Source: Cyanobacteria bacterium FACHB-DQ100
GTDB taxonomy: Bacteria; Cyanobacteriota; Cyanobacteriia; Leptolyngbyales; Leptolyngbyaceae
Length of the DNA stretch: 36,757 nt
Reading direction: 5' to 3'
Assembly: GCA_014695195.1 (NCBI GenBank)
Contig: JACJNW010000004.1
Coordinates: 1 to 36,757, forward strand
A program made the translations under genes and the position numbers. The notes under the pieces were generated by a model. That model saw nothing but the letters and a program-made list of their open reading frames with translations. It had not been told where the DNA came from and ran no database searches. Each line of letters starts with the position of its first letter. Position 1 is the stretch's first letter. Below are positions 26,446-34,933 of the stretch, in pieces.

Positions 26446-26486
26446 AAACCGATCGCTTCTCCAGAGGATGGATCGACGATCGGTTT
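26446..26486 (-). terminator. Probable terminator downstream of the 26588 gene
   Basis: AAACCGATCG (26446-26455) is perfectly inverted at 26477-26486 and, read on the minus strand, followed by a TTTTT run. The 21-nt loop is long. It lies about 100 bp past the stop of the minus-strand gene at 26588. The rest of 26283-26587 holds no gene. Confidence 0.55.
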
Positions 26487-26587
26487 CTGTAGATATTTTA
26501 TAGCCTCACATTCGCATATTCTGCAATCTTGCAATTCTTGATCTCGTCTGGGAATTGCATTGATACAATACCTAATGCGAGAGCTGA

Positions 26588-26992
26588 TCAGTACGCACAA
26601 AAGCGTAAATCATAGTAATCTTTATCGCTAGCAAGTTGAATTCGATAGTCTCCAGTTTGAGGAACTGTGACTGATCCAACTTCTCCGGCTGACATGAGAA
26701 AATCTTGAACTTGTTGTCCTTGGGGATTAATCAAGGTAACTAAAGAAACATACTCATCCATATTGCGAACCTCAAAGCGCTGTCCAGCTTTCAAGCGCAT
26801 CATATACACTGGAAAGGGTTCTTGCTTGTTGTAGGCGTAAGAGACAGAATAGGGCTTGCAATGGCGTTTTGCCGGAATTTGTACTCGAATATCGGCTTTT
26901 GCAATGCTTGGAAATGCACAGAGCGCTACTGTGGCGGCGACCCCGATCGAGAGCAGTGAAGCGATAGTTTTGGATGTGTTTTCCATGAACAT
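26588..26992 (-). CDS. Small secreted protein, unknown function
   Basis: From ATG 26992 (GGAG 9 nt upstream) the protein has 134 residues with a signal peptide (IASLLSIGVAATVALCAFPSIAKA). The mature part reads as a small beta domain: VQIPAKRHCKPYSV, KAGQRFEVRNMDEYVSLVTL, GSVTVPQTGDYRIQLASD and a C-terminal RFCAY. The GDYRI pattern resembles bacterial pre-peptidase-type or cupredoxin-like beta-sandwiches. Cys66 and Cys132 (approximate positions) could form a disulfide. It is probably periplasmic or secreted, downstream of a second small secreted gene and a VOC gene on the same strand. Confidence 0.65.
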   Translation of the reverse strand: MFMENTSKTIASLLSIGVAATVALCAFPSIAKADIRVQIPAKRHCKPYSVSYAYNKQEPFPVYMMRLKAGQRFEVRNMDEYVSLVTLINPQGQQVQDFLMSAGEVGSVTVPQTGDYRIQLASDKDYYDLRFCAY

Positions 26993-27080
26993 TGAGAGTT
27001 CTCCTAGAGTGATGATGAGTTTGAGATAGATTCGAGCAGTTATGAGAGGGTTGCAATAGCCCACACAGGAAGGGGAGCAG

Positions 27081-27326
27081 CTACAACCCTGAATTTGCAA
27101 TGATTGAGAGCTTTACAAGTGCGGGGCTTCCTGACTGATTGGAGAGTTTGAGACAGAAAGATAGCAACCGAGTCGGTAACGATTTTGAACCTCCTAGATT
27201 CACAACCAAAGAACTTGAACTTTCACAATGACCCAAATTTGTATTGGCAAGAACATCCGTCGCACTGATAAGAACTGCGATCGATGTGGTTAAAATCATT
27301 GCTGTAGCAAGGAGATTGTATTTCAT
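27081..27326 (-). CDS. Small secreted protein, unknown function
   Basis: The 81-residue protein has a clear signal peptide (LLATAMILTTSIAVLISATDVLA) and a mature part of about 53 residues with two Cys (GHCESSSS, LSFCLKLSNQ) that may form a disulfide. AAAGGAAAG precedes the ATG, and the start is 12 bp after the VOC-gene stop, so the two are co-transcribed. No family is recognised. It may be a small exported binding protein or an immunity- or toxin-like peptide; nothing shows which. Confidence 0.55.
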   Translation of the reverse strand: MKYNLLATAMILTTSIAVLISATDVLANTNLGHCESSSSLVVNLGGSKSLPTRLLSFCLKLSNQSGSPALVKLSIIANSGL

Positions 27327-27338
27327 GAGTCTTTCCTT

Positions 27339-27809
27339 TTAGGCAGCAGCGGGTACTTCTTGATTCAGGAAAGCTTCGCATTTACCAGGCTGCATAAACT
27401 CCAAATACTTCGATATAATCTCAGGACTGAGAAATTCAAAGGCAAACTGATCCTCGACCCAGAATTCAATTACTTTGAATGGGCCTCGATCGCAGAGTCT
27501 AACGATCCATTCTTCTTGGACTCCGATCGCTTCAATTTCTTGCAGGCTGGTAGGAACCGAGAGTGCTGCGTGAACTGAGCCAAATCGGGGCGCGATCGGG
27601 GTTGTCTTAAATTCCACTTCTTCTAAGCCTGGAACAAGGCTTGTCCCAGCAGGTAGCAGTTCGATTGCAGTCCCATATTCATCACCTGCGACAACAATAT
27701 AGCTACCCTCATGTACCGGAAACGGAAAGACTTGTCCACGCATCACTTTGGCGAGCACTTCAGCAACACGGCGGGGATTTTTAACATCGATGGAAATGTG
27801 GTGCAACAT
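27339..27809 (-). CDS. VOC-fold (glyoxalase/bleomycin-resistance) family protein
   Basis: The 156-residue protein begins MLHHISIDVKNPRRVAEVLA, the standard start of a VOC domain with His3/His4 as possible metal ligands, followed by GDEYGTAIELLPAG with Glu as second ligand, FGSVHAALSV with His, and IEFWVEDQFAFEFLSP at the end. The full H-E-H-E set is plausible, so it may be a metal-dependent lyase or dioxygenase-like enzyme or a binding protein; the substrate is unknown. It heads a three-gene minus-strand unit with two small secreted proteins. Confidence 0.78.
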   Translation of the reverse strand: MLHHISIDVKNPRRVAEVLAKVMRGQVFPFPVHEGSYIVVAGDEYGTAIELLPAGTSLVPGLEEVEFKTTPIAPRFGSVHAALSVPTSLQEIEAIGVQEEWIVRLCDRGPFKVIEFWVEDQFAFEFLSPEIISKYLEFMQPGKCEAFLNQEVPAAA

Positions 27810-28012
27810 AGAATGAATTCCTCAATAGATAGGGTACTGATTTTTAGAAGCAATCGGTTGATATGTTGGATTGCTTAATTACTAGAGTAGAGAGATTGCT
27901 ACCCAGAAGCACGTACTGTTTCTGTAAATGCGATCGCACAAATTAGAGCAATTCGCTGCACAATTTCGCCAACTCAATTGCAGAAAACAACGCGCAATCT
28001 ATTCCAATTCTG

Positions 28013-30595
28013 TTAGTTCCAATTGCCGACTAGAACAAATGCTGCCCAATATGCTGGATGAGAATATTGACTATCAGATTCTAGTAGCGATCGCTGAGCC
28101 GCTCTTAAAGCCTCAGTCTTACTCAAATGGCTCCGTAATCCCTGATAAAACTGGCTCGATAGCTTAGCAGTCGCTGCGTCGTTAATAAACCAAAGCGAAG
28201 CTAATGCACTTTTTGCACCCGCTTGAATCGCGATTCCAGCTAAACCCAGTGCAGCCCGCTCATCTCCTGCGGCACTTTGGCAAGCGGTTAGTGTTAGCAG
28301 TTCCAAGGGATCATTCTGTCGAACCGTACTGCGAATTAAGACATCTAATTGATTGAGGGTGAGCTTCTGTCGATCGCCTGTGATCAAAAACGAATTTTCA
28401 GGATCGCTGCTAAATTCTCCGTGAGTCGCAATGTGCAAAATCGGATAACTTTCTTGAGTGAGTTCTTTCTGAAGTCGAGCGCGAGTAAAAGATTGATCTA
28501 AAAGCGGTTTACTTTCTGGAATCAGACGTTCTACATTTTGAATTTCCTGGGTCACGTAGGGGAGCGGTTGAAAAGTTCGTCCCGCGATCGTTGCTCCTTG
28601 AGTTAGCCCTAAAATCAAAGCGCGTAGAGGTCTCGTAGAAGGCGCTGATGCTTCGGTGAATGCCAGGCTTGGAGTTGTGACTACTGCATATTTTTGGATG
28701 AGAAACTGTTGACCATCGTGCAGTGCTGCCATCGGAACACTGCGTAAAATTCCATCTTGAACAAAGACTAATGTGGTTACTTTGGAGTTTGCGATCGACG
28801 ATGCAAAGGGACGAATCACCCAATCATAAAGCTGCTGAGCTGGCCTGGAATCATAGTCATCATAAAAGCGCTCTAGTCCCCGTCGAAACTCATTCACCGT
28901 TGCTCTTAGAGTGCGATTGTCCGTATCAATCCAAGCAATCTGGTGTGCTTGGTTGGGTAGACTGAGAATAATTGCAGTCCGACCCTCTAGAATGATTGAA
29001 CTAAAAACGGCTGTAGTTGACGTATCGATCGCTGATTTTTCGCTAATATTAGCAATCTTAATCACACAATCATTGCCGAAATAGTTCTGTAATTCTGCTA
29101 ATTTGAGCGAATCCATTGTTTTCAACACATCGCCTAACTCAGATGCCGTTGCTTTAGAACTAGATTTATCTGCTTGTAATCCTAATGCAATTCGCTCACG
29201 GTAAATCGGTTCAACAGTATCTCGAAAATCTAGCTGGAGTTCTCGATCGCTGGTGAGAATATCGCCGCGAATACTTTCTAGAGTTTTAATCGTGCGATCG
29301 TACATTGCGATCGCTGATTTTCGTTGATTTTGTGCTGTGAGTAATCGTGCTGCTTGCCATTCCCAGAGGTAAAGACTATCTTTCTCCTGTTCTGCTGCCC
29401 ACCGTGCTTGCTGCGTCAGTCGAGTTGCAGTCGCGAAATCGCCTTGACACTCCGCTAAATGACCCCACTCTCCTAAAGCAAATGATTCTGCGCGTGGATT
29501 GCGAATTCGACTAGCAACTTGCTGCGCTTGGTTCAGTAGCCGTTCTTCAGCGAGAATCGAAGCTTTGGATAAACAACGAGGTTTTACAAAAGACTCAGTG
29601 GGTTGGACTGGTTCAAGTAAATGAGCTAAGGTAATGCTGGCATAAACGCGATCGCGGTTTTCTGGAAGCTGTTGCAGTACCGTTATCGCCTGCTGATGTG
29701 TAGACTGTGCTGACTTTGGATCACCTATGCGATAGTAAATTGGGATCAGACCTTGTAAAACTTGCTGTCTGACAAGTGGCTGATTTTGAGGATTTAGAAT
29801 TTCTAAGCTTCTTTTGAGATAGGTAATTGCTTGTTGATCTGATTCCTTTCCGATTTGCTGATAGCGTTTTGCTTCGATTTGATCGTCTCGTTGCGATGAT
29901 GACTCAGCACGATGATAGTTAATTTGTGCTAAGTTACTATAACTATTTCCCAAGCTCAAAAGTGCGATCGCTTGATAGTCCTTGAGTCCCAAAGCTTGCG
30001 CTATCTTGAGTCCAGATTCAGCCGTTGCGATCGCAGCCTCATGGTTTCCTGTCAATCGATAAGCTTCTGCTAAACTCCCCAATGCAGCCGCTTCGACCGC
30101 TTGATTTTGACTGGCTCTTGCAAGTTGTAATGCGCTTCCTGGTTTACACAGTCCACTCGAATCTGATTGACAGACCAATGCGATCGCTTGTTTTGGTTGT
30201 CCGATTTGACTATAAAGCTGTGCTTTCTCGACTAGAATCCGTCCAACTTCACCCGATTGTTTGAGTCGTTGATAGAGTGCAATCGTTTGATCCCAGCTTT
30301 TGAGGGTTTGAGAGATATCGCCAAGTTGGTGATAGGCACGCGCAAGATTTTCTTGAACGATCGCCAACTCAGGGGTATTTTGTTCTCCTTGAAGCGCTTG
30401 GCTTGCAGTTTGCCACGCTTCGATCGCTTTTTGATAGCTGCCCGATCGATACTGACTCACGCCCTGTTGTACCCATTGCGAGGCATCTACTCTAGATTGG
30501 CTGTTTGCTGCCGTCCCAAACCAAAGACACAGAACTAACGTGCCTAAAAAAAGAACCCAAAGATGCCAACGAGGGTGGTTAAGGCGAATCGGCAT
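28013..30595 (-). CDS. Exported TPR-CHAT domain protein (caspase-like protease)
   Basis: The 860-residue protein has an N-terminal signal or anchor (WVLFLGTLVLCLWFGTAA), a tetratricopeptide-repeat superhelix (about 40-420; repeats such as AIVQENLARAYHQLGDISQ and AYRLTGNHEAAIATAESGL) and a C-terminal CHAT peptidase domain (about 540-860). The catalytic dyad is intact: His725 in HIATHGEF and Cys772 in LTACQSA. It ends HPAYWAAFVLVGNW, as most cyanobacterial CHAT proteins do. CHAT proteases are caspase relatives activated by partner proteins. Its signal sequence places it outside the cytoplasm, unlike immune CHAT proteins such as Craspase TPR-CHAT. It is 18 bp downstream of the DUF928 gene, hence the same transcript. 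Confidence 0.9.
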   Translation of the reverse strand: MPIRLNHPRWHLWVLFLGTLVLCLWFGTAANSQSRVDASQWVQQGVSQYRSGSYQKAIEAWQTASQALQGEQNTPELAIVQENLARAYHQLGDISQTLKSWDQTIALYQRLKQSGEVGRILVEKAQLYSQIGQPKQAIALVCQSDSSGLCKPGSALQLARASQNQAVEAAALGSLAEAYRLTGNHEAAIATAESGLKIAQALGLKDYQAIALLSLGNSYSNLAQINYHRAESSSQRDDQIEAKRYQQIGKESDQQAITYLKRSLEILNPQNQPLVRQQVLQGLIPIYYRIGDPKSAQSTHQQAITVLQQLPENRDRVYASITLAHLLEPVQPTESFVKPRCLSKASILAEERLLNQAQQVASRIRNPRAESFALGEWGHLAECQGDFATATRLTQQARWAAEQEKDSLYLWEWQAARLLTAQNQRKSAIAMYDRTIKTLESIRGDILTSDRELQLDFRDTVEPIYRERIALGLQADKSSSKATASELGDVLKTMDSLKLAELQNYFGNDCVIKIANISEKSAIDTSTTAVFSSIILEGRTAIILSLPNQAHQIAWIDTDNRTLRATVNEFRRGLERFYDDYDSRPAQQLYDWVIRPFASSIANSKVTTLVFVQDGILRSVPMAALHDGQQFLIQKYAVVTTPSLAFTEASAPSTRPLRALILGLTQGATIAGRTFQPLPYVTQEIQNVERLIPESKPLLDQSFTRARLQKELTQESYPILHIATHGEFSSDPENSFLITGDRQKLTLNQLDVLIRSTVRQNDPLELLTLTACQSAAGDERAALGLAGIAIQAGAKSALASLWFINDAATAKLSSQFYQGLRSHLSKTEALRAAQRSLLESDSQYSHPAYWAAFVLVGNWN

Positions 30596-30613
30596 GAGCA
30601 GCAGGAATTATTA

Positions 30614-31366
30614 CTATTTAAGGGTGGCAAGTTGTTGTAAACGAGCTTTTTGCTCTTGAATAATCGCTCCTAGCTGCGGCGTTTCTTTTTCCGACTTCGC
30701 TAAATCATTGAGCAATGAATGCTGCAATTGTTTGACCGCAATAGACGGATTAGGCTGTGTAACTTCAGCGATCGCATCATACCAAAAGCTATTTTTGGCA
30801 TACAGCTCGGCTCGTTCAATCTCACTCTTGGCGCTGTTAAGTTGCGATCGCAAGGTAGCCGGAAATGGCAAGATTTGCAGCGTTGCACCTGCAACCAAAT
30901 CTTGTGACGGATGATTCGGATTACACGTTAGGATGACTTGCCAACTGTAGAGTTTTCCAGGTTGTAATTCAGGCTGGCTTGGGGGCAGTGAAAACTTCAT
31001 CAGCCCAGATTGACTCTGCATTTGAACTTTTCTCAGCAGTTGACGCTTTCCACTACCCTCCTGATAGAGTCGAAACTCTAACGGGTAAGATTGCGTATCT
31101 GTTACAAACCAAATAAAGGCTGGACGGGTCGAGACGGTTTGACCCGCATAGCTTAGGGGTGCTAGAACCGTTAAGCCAGCTTCAGGGTTTCCAGAACACC
31201 CGCCGCGTGTCCCTGCCGTTGAAGTTCCTCCAGACGGTGCAGAAGGTTCGCTGGGAGGCTGGTAATCGGCATGGGCAGGTCGTGTTTCTAATAAGCCAAT
31301 GAAGATTAACCCGATCGCGGTTTGAACCGATGCAGTAAGTAACCGTTTTTTAAGAGCCAGAAACAT
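30614..31366 (-). CDS. DUF928 protein
   Basis: The 250-residue protein has a signal peptide (ASVQTAIGLIFIGLLETRPAHA), a Ser/Gly/Pro-rich linker with GGCSG, and the DUF928 beta domain (about 60-170): LTVLAPLSYAGQTVSTRPAFIWF, PLEFRLYQ, GKLYSWQVILTCNP. A helical C-terminus (LRSQLNSAKSEIERAELYAKN) resembles the tail of TPR-associated members. DUF928 is almost confined to cyanobacteria and often sits by CHAT, CHASE2 and hemagglutinin-type genes, as here. No activity is known. It shares a divergent promoter region with the pseudokinase gene. Confidence 0.85.
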   Translation of the reverse strand: MFLALKKRLLTASVQTAIGLIFIGLLETRPAHADYQPPSEPSAPSGGTSTAGTRGGCSGNPEAGLTVLAPLSYAGQTVSTRPAFIWFVTDTQSYPLEFRLYQEGSGKRQLLRKVQMQSQSGLMKFSLPPSQPELQPGKLYSWQVILTCNPNHPSQDLVAGATLQILPFPATLRSQLNSAKSEIERAELYAKNSFWYDAIAEVTQPNPSIAVKQLQHSLLNDLAKSEKETPQLGAIIQEQKARLQQLATLK

Positions 31367-31454
31367 CGTTTTCTCAATAGCGCTGACAATTTGTTTTCAC
31401 TTTACTAGATCGCTGCCCAACCTCCTAGACTGATAACAATAAATTTACAGGTTA

Positions 31455-31480
31455 AAAAGTGCAATTAGGTTTGCACTTTT
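31455..31480. promoter_or_regulatory. Perfect 10-bp inverted repeat between divergent operons
   Basis: AAAAGTGCAA (31455-31464) and TTGCACTTTT (31471-31480) with a 6-nt spacer, midway between the DUF928 start (31366) and the pseudokinase start (31558). In a divergent promoter region an operator is more natural than a terminator, although the T-run makes it terminator-like in both directions. Confidence 0.5.
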
Positions 31481-31557
31481 CTGCGATCGAAATTTCTACT
31501 TTATGACACTGCGTTAGCGTAAAAGGCTCGTGCAAATCACGTTTTCAAGTCCTTAAA

Positions 31558-32277
31558 ATGATTTTTGTAATTTACCCTTTTGGATCAAATTGTGTGAGCC
31601 TCATTCTTGGATTGATAGAAATGCTCTTATTAGGAGCATGGTTTGTTCTCCGGTGGCATCGACTTCAGCAAGCGTTGCAGTGGTGGTATCGGCAGCACGT
31701 ATTGCGATTATTTGATGAAGCGGAAGCTGCGCGGAACGGTGTTCTTCAAGATGCTTTTACCCTGAGACGTACTGTAGAACTATCGTTAATACAGCACCAA
31801 GCCCTAAAAAAAGCAGATGAAGAAAAATTGCTCATGACCTTGGGAGAACTGCACGATTCCCTCAAACGATTTAGTGATTTTCTATCGCCTCCTTACCTTG
31901 AAGATAGCTTTCCCATGTCGATCGAACATTTGCTGCGATCGCATCAACATCCCGATGTTGTGTTAGATTTCTCTCTTCCTAAAAAGTGGCAACCGAATTC
32001 CTATGAGCAAAGCCGCGTGGTTTGGATCGCCATCGATGAATTGCTCCGCATTGCGATCGCGCCCTCGGTTGAATCCATTTCAGCGTGTTTGACTCAGCGT
32101 ACTACAACTCATGAATTCATGATTCAGATTTTCTATTCAAACGACAATTGTCAAATCTTTCAGACTCAACTCACAGAACTGTCCCACCTGAGACGGGCTG
32201 CACAATTTTTAACAGCCGGAACCTGTACTTATCATTTCGATAATGCGACGCTGAAATGGTTACTACAATGGTCGTAG
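31558..32277 (+). CDS. Degenerate membrane histidine kinase (pseudokinase) of the CHASE2/RR locus
   Basis: The 239-residue protein has one N-terminal helix (VSLILGLIEMLLLGAWFVL), then EAARNGVLQDAFTLRR (residues 56-71). It aligns with TTIHNGALQTLAKMLR of the CHASE2 kinase downstream, with Arg59 in place of the phospho-accepting His421. The later stretch SRVVWIAIDELLRIAIAPS aligns with the kinase N-box but lacks its Asn, and no glycine-rich box is left. It should therefore not phosphorylate or bind ATP and may be a scaffold or regulator of the kinase-regulator pair. The ribosome-binding site is weak; ATG 31621 is an alternative that would lose part of the helix. Confidence 0.65.
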   Translation: MIFVIYPFGSNCVSLILGLIEMLLLGAWFVLRWHRLQQALQWWYRQHVLRLFDEAEAARNGVLQDAFTLRRTVELSLIQHQALKKADEEKLLMTLGELHDSLKRFSDFLSPPYLEDSFPMSIEHLLRSHQHPDVVLDFSLPKKWQPNSYEQSRVVWIAIDELLRIAIAPSVESISACLTQRTTTHEFMIQIFYSNDNCQIFQTQLTELSHLRRAAQFLTAGTCTYHFDNATLKWLLQWS

Positions 32278-32284
32278 TATATTC

Positions 32285-32324
32285 AAAAGGTTAGAAACAA
32301 AAGGTTAAACACGATAAAAGGTTA
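32285..32324 (+). repeat. Three AAAAGGTTA direct repeats before the response-regulator gene
   Basis: AAAAGGTTA occurs at 32285-32293, 32299-32307 and 32316-32324 (periods 14 and 17) in the 53-bp gap between the pseudokinase and regulator genes. The last copy holds the Shine-Dalgarno-like AAAGG 10 nt from the ATG. They could be regulator-binding or translation-control sites. Confidence 0.5.
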
Positions 32325-32330
32325 AACATT

Positions 32331-32981
32331 ATGGCAAGCTCGAAATTCGTGGTCATTGATGATCATGAAGCCGTATTAAGTGGAACGGTTGCGGTACTCC
32401 ATCAACACTATCCAGACGTTGAGATTGCGATCGCCCAGACGGGGCAACAAGCTCTACAACAGATTGAAGGCACTAAGCCAGATTTAGTCGTGATGGATTT
32501 AGCACTACCCGATGTGCCGGGAGCACCTGCTCGACCGGATGTAGGCATTCAACTGCTCAAAACCTTATTAAAGAACTATCCGAGCCTCAATATTGTGGTG
32601 CAGAGCGCTCATGTACGATCGCTCGTTCGTCTCAAGCCTGAAATTAGCACCCACGAAGGCGGTTTTGCCGTGGTAGATAAAAGCTTACCAATGAAGGATA
32701 TGCTGACGCGAGTCGATTGGGCACTGCAAGGATTACTCTACACGCCTAAGGAGATGCGAACCGGATTAGAGATTAAGCCAGAATGGTTAGAAGTGTTGCA
32801 GCTTGCATTTGGAGAAGGATTGCAAGACAAAGCGATCGCAGAACGAATGCGAGTGTCTGAACGCTCAGTCCGGCACTACTGGTCTAAAATCCAGGATGCG
32901 CTAGAAGTCTACCCCGATGCAGGTAAGAACATTCGGATTCAAACGGAAATGCGATCGCGTGAAGAAGGATTAATCGACTAA
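32331..32981 (+). CDS. Response regulator with LuxR/NarL-type C-terminal HTH
   Basis: The 216-residue protein has a receiver with Asp10/Asp11, phospho-site Asp56 (VVMDLALPD), Ser92 and Lys117 (VVDKSLP), and a C-terminal helix-turn-helix (LQDKAIAERMRVSERSVRHYW, about 161-181). The DNA-binding part is a divergent NarL/LuxR domain. The NarX-type kinase follows after 6 bp, giving a cognate pair. Likely targets are the nearby promoters, for example the 31455-31480 dyad or the AAAAGGTTA repeats; this is inference. Confidence 0.85.
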   Translation: MASSKFVVIDDHEAVLSGTVAVLHQHYPDVEIAIAQTGQQALQQIEGTKPDLVVMDLALPDVPGAPARPDVGIQLLKTLLKNYPSLNIVVQSAHVRSLVRLKPEISTHEGGFAVVDKSLPMKDMLTRVDWALQGLLYTPKEMRTGLEIKPEWLEVLQLAFGEGLQDKAIAERMRVSERSVRHYWSKIQDALEVYPDAGKNIRIQTEMRSREEGLID

Positions 32982-32987
32982 ACGATC

Positions 32988-34865
32988 ATGATTCGCAAAC
33001 TAAAAGCAGAACTGTTACTGTGGCGAGTCGGTGCAATTCCTGGATTAGCTGTGATTGCTAGTACGATCGCGCTTCGTGCCTTCGGATTTCTTCAACCTTT
33101 AGAATTAATGGCATTCGATGCCGCACTACGATCTCGGCCCGCAGAACCGATAGATGAGCGAATTTTGATTGTTGGCATTACCGATGAGGACATTCATCGC
33201 ATTGGCACTTATCCGCTTCCCGATCGCGATCTTGCAACGATCATTCAGCGAATTCAAGCAGATAAACCGAATGTCATTGGGCTTGACTTCTTACGAGATG
33301 TTCCCGTTTCACCGGGACGTGAAGCTTTTCTTAAAGCGCTTCAATCTCCGAATGTGATTGCAATTGAGAAAGCACTCCCTGTGCAAGGCGGATTTAGTGT
33401 TGCAGCCCCTCCGAACGTTCCCACAAAACAGCTCGGCTTTTCTGATGTGCTACCCGATCAAGATGGGAGATTGCGGCGTTGGTTACTGGGTGCAACGAAC
33501 CCAAAACGGCAGTACCGATTTTCTTTAGCACTTCAGTTAGCACGATCGTACCTATCAACTCAAGGAATTCAGTTAGAAAATGGTGTGCGCGATCGCGTCG
33601 CGATGCGATTCGGTCAAGCAGAACTGACAAGGTTTCAGCCGCATTCTGGGGGATATATTAATGCAGATGCAGGTGGAAATCAGGTTCTATTGTATCCACG
33701 GGCTGGGCGTAAACCGTTTCGGATCGTCTCCTGGCGCGACTTGCAATTGGGAACAGTAAATTCTGATTGGATTCGAGGACGAATTGTTTTGATTGGCTTG
33801 ACTGGAATTAGCACCAAGGATGTTGTTAATTCAGATGCCGTACCTAGTGCAATCTATGGCTTGGTTAATGGTGTAGAAATGCAGGCGCACGCTGTCAGCC
33901 AAATCTTGAGCGCTACTTTAGACGATCGACCACTCCTGCAGGTTTGGTCAGACGGGTGGGAATATCTTTGGATTGTTGCGTGGGGAATTGTTGGCATCAG
34001 TTTCGGACGAGTGGCACGATCGCCTGGGCGCATTTTACTAGGTGTCGCGCTCTCATCAGTTGGATTGATTGCGATCTCGTATGGGCTGATCTGGATTGGC
34101 TGGTGGATTCCAGTCGTCCCAGCATTGATCGTTCTAGTATTCAACGGTGCAGGATTAGCAGCAGCATCAATTTATCGTTACGAACAATCATTACGGGAGC
34201 GATTGCGCGATCGTCAGGCTGTGATAGATCAGACATTCACCACGATTCACAATGGAGCTTTGCAAACGCTGGCAAAAATGTTGCGGGATGTGCAAATGCA
34301 AAATGCAACTCATCCTCTGCTACCGGATCTAAAGCATCTCAATCAAGAATTGCGTTCCGTCTATGAAGTCATCCAGCGAGAAACTCTAGAGCAGGAAACA
34401 AGCTTTCAACTCGATGCGAATTCTATCCTAGATCTACAAGCGCCGCTCCATACGCTCCTGTATGAAGTCTACTTGCAGACAATGGAGCGAGATTTACCTT
34501 ACTTCAAAACGATTCGGACACGCATTGTAAAATTTGAACCCATGAACGATCTCGGTCTCAGCTTAGAGCAAAAGCGAAACTTGTGTCGATTTCTAGAAGA
34601 AGCATTGTGTAATGTAGGCAAGTATGCGATCAACACCACTCGAATTACAGTAATTTGCGCTGAAGAAAATAGCAAACAAGTCATTCGAGTGATTGATCAT
34701 GGCAACACTGATTTCAGTGGGAAGGCTTCTGCTGCTGGATTGGGTACTCGTCAGGCAGAGATTCTAGCACAAAAACTTCGAGGCACATTCCAACGGTTGC
34801 CCAACAAACCGAAAGGAATGCACTGTGAATTGAACTGGCAAGCACAAAAACTTCGGAGACTGTAA
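32988..34865 (+). CDS. CHASE2-domain sensor histidine kinase
   Basis: The 625-residue protein has an N-terminal helix (about 14-36), an extracytoplasmic CHASE2 domain (about 40-310; MAFDAALRSRP, ILIVGITDEDI, VIGLDFLRD), three closely spaced helices (about 325-395), then a NarX-like HisKA_3 region with His421 (TTIHNGALQTL) and an ATPase domain with N-box EEALCNVGKYA (Asn542), G1 VIDHGN (568-573) and G2 GLGTRQAE (584-591). The ligand of CHASE2 is unknown. The gene is 6 bp from the response regulator and forms a two-component system with it. Confidence 0.9.
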   Translation: MIRKLKAELLLWRVGAIPGLAVIASTIALRAFGFLQPLELMAFDAALRSRPAEPIDERILIVGITDEDIHRIGTYPLPDRDLATIIQRIQADKPNVIGLDFLRDVPVSPGREAFLKALQSPNVIAIEKALPVQGGFSVAAPPNVPTKQLGFSDVLPDQDGRLRRWLLGATNPKRQYRFSLALQLARSYLSTQGIQLENGVRDRVAMRFGQAELTRFQPHSGGYINADAGGNQVLLYPRAGRKPFRIVSWRDLQLGTVNSDWIRGRIVLIGLTGISTKDVVNSDAVPSAIYGLVNGVEMQAHAVSQILSATLDDRPLLQVWSDGWEYLWIVAWGIVGISFGRVARSPGRILLGVALSSVGLIAISYGLIWIGWWIPVVPALIVLVFNGAGLAAASIYRYEQSLRERLRDRQAVIDQTFTTIHNGALQTLAKMLRDVQMQNATHPLLPDLKHLNQELRSVYEVIQRETLEQETSFQLDANSILDLQAPLHTLLYEVYLQTMERDLPYFKTIRTRIVKFEPMNDLGLSLEQKRNLCRFLEEALCNVGKYAINTTRITVICAEENSKQVIRVIDHGNTDFSGKASAAGLGTRQAEILAQKLRGTFQRLPNKPKGMHCELNWQAQKLRRL

Positions 34866-34933
34866 ATTAAATTAGACTTTATCGGAAATAGCAGGGATGA
34901 GGATTCGAGGCAATGCCTTCCAATCAGCTTTGA

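Noticed and set aside
27928-28167. 79-codon plus-strand open frame overlapping the end of the CHAT gene
   Set aside because: Mostly antisense to the conserved CHAT C-terminus and lacks a credible start.
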